NCBI RefSeq assembly: GCF_002803095.1
Contig: NZ_PGLR01000042.1
Span: 1-52,930, forward strand
From: Pseudomonas sp. ZH-FAD
GTDB lineage: Bacteria; Pseudomonadota; Gammaproteobacteria; Pseudomonadales; Pseudomonadaceae
DNA length: 52,930 nt
Reading direction: 5' to 3'
The notes under the pieces were generated by a model. It was given only the letters and a program-made list of their open reading frames with translations. It had not been told where the DNA came from and searched no databases. A program made the translations under genes and the position numbers. Below are positions 32,808 through 40,900 of this stretch, piece by piece (the stretch's first letter is position 1; each line of letters opens with the position of its first letter).

Positions 32808-34268
32808 ATGGAGAAGGGAATCCCCTACGAAGGATTTACAGGCTCTAGCAAAGAGCAGCTCCAGACGCTCCTTCCCTTTAATTTCGATGAGCCCGGGCAG
32901 GAGCCCATGAAAACCCAAGACTTTCCCCCACTCCCCGCCTCCGATCAGCCTTTGATGTTTGCAGATTTGTTTGCAGGCTGCGGCGGCCTTTCCCTCGGGC
33001 TCTCGCTCTCAGGCATGAATGGTGTGTTTGCCATCGAACGCGACAAGATGGCTTTCTCGACCTTATCCGCCAACTTACTTGAAGGGCGGAAAGTACCAGT
33101 GAACCAATTTTCATGGCCATCATGGCTAGAGAAGAAAGCCTGGGCAATCGACGAAGTTCTGGAGCAGCACCCGAACGAATTGACCCAGCTCAAGGGCAAA
33201 GTACATGTTCTGGCAGGAGGCCCTCCCTGCCAAGGTTTCAGCTTTGCGGGGAAACGGAATGAATCCGATCCTCGCAACAAGCTTTTTGAAAAATATGTAG
33301 AAATGGTCCAGTCGATCCGACCTTCAGCCCTTGTTCTTGAGAATGTACCCGGGATGAAAGTCGCGCACGCCGCAAAAAAATGGAAGCAGCTGGGTCTCTC
33401 AATCAAACCCCAGTCCTACTACGAAAAGCTGGTAGAAGGTCTGGACAGAATCGGGTACGAAGTCCTAGGCAAAATCGTCGACTCCTCACGATTCGGGGTG
33501 CCTCAGAAGCGTCCAAGACTTATAGTAATTGGACTTAGGAAAGATCTGGCCCAGCACCTTGCAGGTGGGGTAGCAAGAGCCTTTGAGCTGCTAGAAGACT
33601 CCCGGATTAAACAGTTACATGAATTTCAACTTCCAGAAGTCATTCATGCTGAGGATGCTATCTCGGATATGGAGATAGGCCATGGCGGTACGAGACCGTG
33701 CAATGATCCTGACTCTCCGAAGAAATTCGAAGAGATCGCCTATACCGGTCCTCGAACGGCGTTCCAAAGGCTCATGCATCTAGGCTGTGACGGCACCATA
33801 GATAGCCTGCGCCTCGCCAGACACAGACCAGAAATTAAGGCCAGGTTCCGGGCGATCATCGACGACCCTAACTGTGCCAAGGGCGTACGTATGAACGCCG
33901 AGATACGTCAAGCATATGGACTCAAGAAGCACCGCATCTATCCAATGCAAGCTAGCGCTCCGGCTCCGACTATCACGACACTGCCGGACGATGTCCTCCA
34001 CTACAAGGAACCCAGGATACTGACCGTACGGGAGTCTGCTCGACTGCAGTCATTTCCGGATTGGTTCCAGTTCCGCGGAAAGTTCACCACTGGCGGGAGC
34101 CAGCGGACCAAGGAATGTCCGCGCTACACCCAAGTGGGCAACGCGGTACCTCCTTATTTGGCACGAGCCGTCGGCATGGCTATCAAGGCGATGCTGGACG
34201 AGGCAGTGATGCTCGCCAGCCAACAGGCAGAGTGTGAACTAGAAGAAAAAATGATAGCCATCGCTTAA
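32808..34268 (+). CDS. C5-cytosine DNA methyltransferase
   Basis: A 486-residue enzyme. The start is chosen at ATG 32808, 9 bp after GGAG; GTG 32763 and ATG 32907 are alternatives. It has motif I FADLFAGCGGLSLGLSLS, motif IV GGPPCQGFSFAG with catalytic Cys141, motif VI LENVPGM, motif VIII QKRPRLIVIG, and motif X QVGNAVPPYLARAVG. All core motifs are present, so it should be active and produce 5-methylcytosine. The recognition sequence is unknown. It is 20 bp upstream of the ATPase gene, and I infer it is the self-marking component of the system formed with the next three genes. Confidence 0.9.
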   Translation: MEKGIPYEGFTGSSKEQLQTLLPFNFDEPGQEPMKTQDFPPLPASDQPLMFADLFAGCGGLSLGLSLSGMNGVFAIERDKMAFSTLSANLLEGRKVPVNQFSWPSWLEKKAWAIDEVLEQHPNELTQLKGKVHVLAGGPPCQGFSFAGKRNESDPRNKLFEKYVEMVQSIRPSALVLENVPGMKVAHAAKKWKQLGLSIKPQSYYEKLVEGLDRIGYEVLGKIVDSSRFGVPQKRPRLIVIGLRKDLAQHLAGGVARAFELLEDSRIKQLHEFQLPEVIHAEDAISDMEIGHGGTRPCNDPDSPKKFEEIAYTGPRTAFQRLMHLGCDGTIDSLRLARHRPEIKARFRAIIDDPNCAKGVRMNAEIRQAYGLKKHRIYPMQASAPAPTITTLPDDVLHYKEPRILTVRESARLQSFPDWFQFRGKFTTGGSQRTKECPRYTQVGNAVPPYLARAVGMAIKAMLDEAVMLASQQAECELEEKMIAIA

Positions 34269-34288
34269 ATACATAGGAGTCAAGGGGA

Positions 34289-36436
34289 ATGGATAGCTCC
34301 CAACTGGAAGGGGCACAATACCCTGCCGCGCTTGTCGACTGGGCCGGCCATCACTCAGGAGGGGTAAAACGGCTGCTGGACGAGAAAAGCGGCCAGCCGA
34401 ACAAGCAGTTGCTACGGACAAACCTCCTATCCCGTCTCCAGAATTGGGCCAACAGGCTTCCCACAGAGGCCTCAACTTCCCCCAGGATAGTCCTGTTGGT
34501 AGGTGGCCCTGGAAATGGGAAGACCGAGGCGATCGAGTGCACCATTCGCTGGCTCGACGAAAGCCTCGGTTGCAATGGCCGGCTGGTCGACGAACTCTCG
34601 AAAGCCTTCCATCCCTCTCCAGGCTCAGCAGTCCCACGACTAGCAAGGGTAGATGCTGGCCGTCTTGCCAGGCGTGATGACAGCCTTAGCATTGACATCG
34701 TTCAGGACGCGTCTGCCACCTCCGGGCACGAGGGAAATACAGCTCCCGCCCTCCTCATAGATGAACTCACTAGGCTGCTGGATGGACCATCCACCCAAGC
34801 CTATCTCTGCTGCGTCAATCGTGGCGTCCTCGATGACGCCCTGATCCACGCAATAGACAACAATCTAGAACAAGCACGTAGTCTTCTCGAAGCAATTACC
34901 CGGGCTGTAAGCCTGGCGTATGACGCCCCCTCTTGCTGGCCCCTCGATGGATTCCCATCAATTGCTGTCTGGCCGATGGATGCCGAATCACTTCTGGTTA
35001 AGCCGGACGACGAGCCCGTGGCGCCTGCCGAGATACTCCTAGGCCAGGCCACCGCCTCCGAGATGTGGCCAGCAAAAGGGGGATGCCCAGCAGGCGACAA
35101 GTGCCCCTTCTGCTCCAGCCAGGCCATCCTTGCGCGCGATGAAAACAGGGCATCCTTGTTGAAAATACTACGCTGGTATGAGCTCGCCAGTGGCAAGCGT
35201 TGGAGTTTCCGGGACTTGTTCTCCCTCACCTCGTACTTGCTGGCAGGCCACCACCCTGTAGCGCACGACCCGTCGGGAACTCCACACCAGTCCACTCCCT
35301 GCCAATGGGCGGCGCACCTTGTCGACCTCGACCAAAAGGCGCTAACGGCGAAGAGGCATGGCAGACAATCGCTAACCGCCATTTTCCACCTGGCGACTTC
35401 GGGCTACCAACATGCGCTCTTCCATCGCTGGGATAGGAAAGCAGCCACCTCGCTCCGCCGGGACATCAAGGATCTTGGCCTCGAGAAGGAACTCGACATA
35501 GAAGAAGGGCGGACCCTAATGGGGCTCGTCTATTTCCTTTCGGAACGCAAAAACCACTACCTCCCAGCGACCATCGCCCCCCTACTGGAAGGACTGGTCG
35601 AAACCCTGGACCCAGCTTTCGCGAGCCCAGACAGCGAAGTTGCAGTGAGCAGTCGAAAGACGATCGTCCTCGGCGATCTGGACATGCGTTTCAGTCGCTC
35701 CCTGGCAGGCGGTATTGAGTTCATTCGCAAGTACCAGGTGCTATCACCAAACGAGCTCGATTTACTCCGGCGGCTATCCGCGTCAGACGCAATGCTTTCC
35801 CTGCCGAGCATACGGCGCAAGAGGCCAGTAGCAGCCAGCCGAGTCCAGCACATCCTCCGTGATTTCGCGTGCCGCCTGGTACGCAGAAGCATATGCACGC
35901 GGACGGCCGTGGTGGCGGACGCTCCAGTCCTGGAGGCATTCCAGCAAGTCGTCGAGGACAGCGACAAGCACCATCACCTCTTCAAGGTGGTGAGGCAAGT
36001 GAGGGAACTGTTGAACACTGGCAAGGAGTTCGAGGTGTCGCTAACCACTACCTTCGGCCAACCACTCCCCCCACGGCAACGGCAGGCAACGCTGGTCGTC
36101 CAACAGAGCCCGGTCAGGATGTCCCCCCAGAACACCAAGGGACGCCCTCATCCACCGATTTGCTACCTCCATGTCGGCCAAGGGCAATCAGTCCAGCCAG
36201 TCCCACTGACCTATGACCTTTTCAAGGCCGTGAAGGAACTGGAAAGGGGGCTTTCACCCGCATCCCTTCCACGCACGGTCGTTGCACTACTTGACACGAC
36301 AAAGGCCAGGCTATCCGGCCCGATTGTCCGCGACCATGTACTACTCGATGATGCCCGGATCCGTGTCGGCGCAGATGGCACGGTGGTAGGTCGCTCGTGG
36401 AATGGCTTCGTTGAAAGCCGGGAGGACGACGAATGA
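34289..36436 (+). CDS. P-loop ATPase, DptF-like component of a methylation-linked system
   Basis: This 715-residue protein has Walker A GGPGNGKTE (72-80), Walker B ALLIDEL (154-160), and a Cys cluster GGCPAGDKCPFCSS (Cys266, 272, 275) that may bind zinc. The rest is mostly helical without recognised domains. Order and size match DptF of phosphorothioation-dependent restriction, but no dnd/ssp modification genes are present and the partner upstream is a cytosine methyltransferase. Its stop overlaps the next start by 4 bp. I cannot confirm homology to DptF without a profile search. Confidence 0.7.
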   Translation: MDSSQLEGAQYPAALVDWAGHHSGGVKRLLDEKSGQPNKQLLRTNLLSRLQNWANRLPTEASTSPRIVLLVGGPGNGKTEAIECTIRWLDESLGCNGRLVDELSKAFHPSPGSAVPRLARVDAGRLARRDDSLSIDIVQDASATSGHEGNTAPALLIDELTRLLDGPSTQAYLCCVNRGVLDDALIHAIDNNLEQARSLLEAITRAVSLAYDAPSCWPLDGFPSIAVWPMDAESLLVKPDDEPVAPAEILLGQATASEMWPAKGGCPAGDKCPFCSSQAILARDENRASLLKILRWYELASGKRWSFRDLFSLTSYLLAGHHPVAHDPSGTPHQSTPCQWAAHLVDLDQKALTAKRHGRQSLTAIFHLATSGYQHALFHRWDRKAATSLRRDIKDLGLEKELDIEEGRTLMGLVYFLSERKNHYLPATIAPLLEGLVETLDPAFASPDSEVAVSSRKTIVLGDLDMRFSRSLAGGIEFIRKYQVLSPNELDLLRRLSASDAMLSLPSIRRKRPVAASRVQHILRDFACRLVRRSICTRTAVVADAPVLEAFQQVVEDSDKHHHLFKVVRQVRELLNTGKEFEVSLTTTFGQPLPPRQRQATLVVQQSPVRMSPQNTKGRPHPPICYLHVGQGQSVQPVPLTYDLFKAVKELERGLSPASLPRTVVALLDTTKARLSGPIVRDHVLLDDARIRVGADGTVVGRSWNGFVESREDDE

Positions 36437-37977
36437 GCCTTGAGGATTTCAAGCAGACCCCATGGAGCAAGTCGCACCCAAGCTACCAGAGGTCAGCCCT
36501 GGCAATCAGCCCCGCCCCTGAGTATGCGAGCTCGGAAGTCCTGCTTGCCTCGCTCTATCGAACCATCGGCTTCGCATCAGCCAGCGAAGGAGGCGTACCG
36601 CAGGCCGGACGAGATATGGACAGGCGCATCCAGAAACTCCGCGAGAAACGCCAACCCCCACCAACGGGAGCGGTCGTCGGCGTAGAGGCCTGGAATACAG
36701 TGCTTCATGGGATCTTGGAGAGCCCAAAGCTTCCCAACCAGTCGTCCAAGCGGTTCCTACAGGTAACCCCTATCGTACCCGGGACGGCACTCTTCTCTGG
36801 GTCTGCCCGACTGAGCAGTAACTCCTGGCCCGCCGGTAGCTTGATTCGCCGCATGGTCTGCCTGGGATCGAAGGACCGGGAGTCTGCGCAACGACTTTGG
36901 CAAAGTCTCTTCACTGCATTGAGCGTCGACGACGAGGACGATGTCTTCGCACGCTGGCTCGACCAAGAGACCTCGGCGTGGAACCCAGGAGCAAGCAGCT
37001 GGGCGCTTTCACCAATACCCGAGGATGAGATAGCAACGCTGGAAAGGTCGGATTTCCAGGTTATCCCGTTCCTCCCTGCCCGACGATTTACCAAGGACCT
37101 ACAGGCCATCATGCAGGCCAAGGGCTCCATGACTCGCCGACAGTGGACCAGCCTGCTCGAGGCATTGCTTCGCTTGGCGGCCGCATCCCACGTGACATGG
37201 TTGTGCGACGTCCACGCCAGAACATGGGGCTGCCTTTGGGCCGCACTCACAGATGGCAGTGCTCCTTCTAACGAATTGGATGCAAGGCGCGCACTGTTCC
37301 CGGAAGCCCCCCAGTACATGACGTACGGGGGGAAGGCCCTCCAAGGCATCAAGGACAAGGTTTCCAGCTACCTAAATGCCCGTTTGGGGATCAATGCCCT
37401 CCTCTGGTCTCTGGACCAGATAGGGGCACCCTACACTGGCAACCTCTCCTCAAGCTCCGGGATTGCTGCACTTTGCCAACATATCCGCCAGCACAAAGCC
37501 GAGCTTGCTCGCCTAGGCACGCTTGAGACAATTGCCGATGTGCGTGGGCAAGAAGGCCGTGCGCTGCTTTGCAAGAAAGGCATAGGCTCCAACTTGCTGG
37601 AGTTTGCACGACACGTCCTTGGGCAACGCCAGGCTGCAGTCCCATTGCTGAGGGGGTACGACCAGGGATACATCCTGAAGAAGAAAGGCAACAGCCCATC
37701 CAGCCCTTGGATCGTCTCCCTAGGTCCCGTCGCTGTGCTTGCCTTGGTCCACTGCGCCCTCGCAGGAATGGGCGGCCCCCGCTCGGTCCAGCGGCTTGGG
37801 CAACACCTCGAGGCCTATGGCATGGCCGTGGACAAGCATGACATCGGCAGGAACGACCTGGGTCACCAGCTGCGGATGCTCGGACTGGTGCTTGATAGCC
37901 CCGATGCCGAGAGCGGCATGCTGCTACTTCCCCCTTTCCCCATAAACCAAGCCAGCCAGGGCCCGGAACATGAATAG
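36433..37977 (+). CDS. Unknown middle subunit, DptG-like position
   Basis: A 514-residue soluble protein with no membrane segments, P-loop or nuclease motif that I can see. The N-terminus reads MSLEDFKQTPWSKSHPSYQR; helical segments prevail and an HTH-like C-terminal part (LGQHLEAYGMAVDKHDIG, LGHQLRMLGLVLDS) may act as a winged helix. It is translationally coupled to both neighbours (4-bp and 8-bp overlaps), so it is almost certainly an obligate partner of the two ATPases. Calling it DptG-like rests on gene order only. Confidence 0.65.
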   Translation: MSLEDFKQTPWSKSHPSYQRSALAISPAPEYASSEVLLASLYRTIGFASASEGGVPQAGRDMDRRIQKLREKRQPPPTGAVVGVEAWNTVLHGILESPKLPNQSSKRFLQVTPIVPGTALFSGSARLSSNSWPAGSLIRRMVCLGSKDRESAQRLWQSLFTALSVDDEDDVFARWLDQETSAWNPGASSWALSPIPEDEIATLERSDFQVIPFLPARRFTKDLQAIMQAKGSMTRRQWTSLLEALLRLAAASHVTWLCDVHARTWGCLWAALTDGSAPSNELDARRALFPEAPQYMTYGGKALQGIKDKVSSYLNARLGINALLWSLDQIGAPYTGNLSSSSGIAALCQHIRQHKAELARLGTLETIADVRGQEGRALLCKKGIGSNLLEFARHVLGQRQAAVPLLRGYDQGYILKKKGNSPSSPWIVSLGPVAVLALVHCALAGMGGPRSVQRLGQHLEAYGMAVDKHDIGRNDLGHQLRMLGLVLDSPDAESGMLLLPPFPINQASQGPEHE

Positions 37978-40900
37978 ACTCGCACACTGGCTTGCCGCCA
38001 CAGTCCACGAGAAGGTCCGAGGCTCGACACAAGGGTTCGGAGGTACCAACCTCGAGTACCGGCTGATCTTCCGCGGCCCTCCCCTAGAGCTCCTCGAGCC
38101 AGCCTACGACGAGCTGGCCCGCGATGGAGGGATCCAGGTACCAAGCGGGTCGGACGGTGGACTGGTGACACTGCCGGTACTGCTCCAGTATCCGGCCGGC
38201 CAGTTGCAGGGGCCAAGGCCCCGCATTGGAGAATCCGGCAAGTGCGAAAACGACCACTTGCTGGATGTGCGCAACGACCCTGTCAACCCTAGTTTTATTG
38301 CTCTGGTTCCTCCAGGGCTGCACAACAACCTTTCGATCGAGTCCACGACCGACGAATTCGGGTTGGGGGCAACTACCAGCACAGGGCATGCATCCTTCGA
38401 ACAATGGTGGGAGGATGGCTTTGTCCAGCAAGCAGTCAACGAGGCATTGCTCGCCGCCGGCATAATGGACGCCCAGAGGGATGACGCCAGGAGCCTGGTC
38501 CGTGCAGCCGCGGCGTCGGTCGACGAGGTAGATCCAGACAAGGGCGGTCATCGCGCCGCCTGGCGCCTACTCTCCCGCATCTACTCTATGGCAAACGCGA
38601 ATCAAGGGTTGCCTGCAGGAACAGCACTATCACTGGCATGTGGCCTCCCCCCGATGAAGGAGGGAGGAATTTCCGCCAAGACACAGCTTTCGGTCCTGGG
38701 AAAAATCGCCGACGAGCTTGCAGACGGTTTCAAGACTGGCATCGAACGCCTAGCACAAGACGCCCAGCAGGGGGTTGCGCAAGCGCTACGTAACCTGCTT
38801 TCCCATCTCCAGTCGAACTGCGACGTACCTACAGCCTTCGAGCGTGCCACAGCGGCTTTCTACCTGCCCTGCGCCGATATTGAACTGGCGCCCCCTCCAT
38901 CCTGGTGGACGACGCTCACCACCGAGCAATGGATGGAACTACTTACCGACGAGCCCGAAGAAGCCGTCGGCGAGCTAACGATCCGGTGCACCAATAGCGT
39001 GATTCCCACGGGGAAGGGTTTGCCGGCCGTAGTGCGAGACAAAGTCGAGCTAGTGATATCCACAAGCGAGGAGAGCCAGCCAAAGGAGTTCCTGTTGACA
39101 GGAGGCTCCCACGGCAAGGTCCCGATGGCATTGCCAGCGGGCTCCAACGGGATTACCAGCCACGTTGACCTGTTCCCCACCCCCCACAAAGCGCCAATAA
39201 GCTACAAGGTCTCCGCGGACGGCTGCAAGCCTGCAAGCGTCCGAGTCATCTCCCTCGCGAGCTGGAAGCCCGGGATACTTGTTACCTGCAGGCTCGCGAC
39301 AAAGCTCTCTCCACCGAGGAAGCCCCGCAAGAACTCTGCGGCGATCGACTGGGAAACGTCCCTGTCGCTGCCTGGCTCCGGTCGTTATGAGCTCCGGCTC
39401 CATCTTGCTCCAGGGGCAAGCATTGGGAAGGTCGAAGGCTTGCCGGACGATGCCACCGAGTTCGAGGAGCAGCGAGAAACAATCGAACCCCGGCAGGTTG
39501 GTGAGGACGAATATCTGGTAGAGATCGAGGCCGATGGCAAGTACCAGCTGGACATCGCCTTCACTCCAGCTGGCGAGCATGTTCCGAAGGCCTGCCGGGT
39601 CCACCTGGCCTGCGAGGAGGCAAAGGAGGAAGGCTGCAGGAGCGAATTCGAGCGGCTCATCAAGCTCAACCGGCGACATCTCGAGAAGTTCGATACCAAG
39701 GCTGTTGTCCATCTGGACCGGAATGCGCGCTCCTCCAGCCTGCAGTCATGGATGCTGGAGGATCAGTACGTATCTAACTCCTTTAGGCCATTGGTAATCG
39801 CAGACGACTATGCGTCCCGGTGGGCTCCCCCTGACTGGGACGCCCCGCACGGCCCTGTACTCTCGAACGGGCGTTTCCTGCATGACCCCCGCCCCGAGGC
39901 CACGAGCTTCCAACCACCCAAGGGCTTCGTCGAGGCACGACAGGGAATCGCCCAGTACATACGGGGTAGCGACGACCAGTCGGGGCTCCTTGAGTCCGCG
40001 CAGCTTGGTGCCTGGCTATCCGAAGATCCTGGGTTCCGCCTCCTTGTCGAGGACTACCTCGGTGCATTCATGTCATGGCTGGACGCCGACCCGGGTATCG
40101 CCTGCTGGATCGACACCATTGCTGTCTGCTCCCTGGAGTCGGATGGTCGTACTCTCGGAAGGATCCCAGATGCCATCATCCTTTCCCCCCTGCATCCATT
40201 GCGCCTCGCATGGCACTGCTTCGCCCAGAAAGTTCTCCGTGACGAGGCCGAGGGCGACTCCCCGTGCCCGGCGGCAAGCATCCTCGATCCGGACTGCGTC
40301 CCCGACCTACTGACCATCACTCTGCAGGCACCGGGCGGGGTGGACAAGGTCGACTTCCTTTCCGTCGAATGTAGTTCCGACTACTGGTCCGTGCTTTGGA
40401 ATGGCGCAAGGCTTGGACAAATACCCGATCGCTCTCGCCGGGCCCCGTTCGACAGTAGCTTCGGACTGGCAGTCGGAGGGATATCGAGCGGGTTTAGCCC
40501 CGCCCAGGTCTCACGAGCACTCGACGACGTTACCGACCTCCTGGCAGCCAAGCCTATCGTCAGCCTAGTAGTGTCCAGCGCTGGTGGGACCACAGATGCA
40601 TGCAACGAAGGGTTGGCCACCTGGTGCACCAAGCGGTTCGGCAACGGGGACCAAGAGACCATGCGGCACGGTGTCGGGCCAAGAATTGTGGAGGTATTCG
40701 ATACCAGGCAGGCTGGCCGCCCCGACCAGGCGACGATCGCCAACCTCTCCGAGGACACAGGCAACCACGTTCGCTGGTATGACAAGCAACCCACCGGATC
40801 CAAGCCCGACCTGGGCATCATTGCCCAACTAGATTCGGCCCAACCCGAGGCCAAGGAAGTCGGAATGCTCTCGCCGATGGGGACCGGCGGACTGATCAGA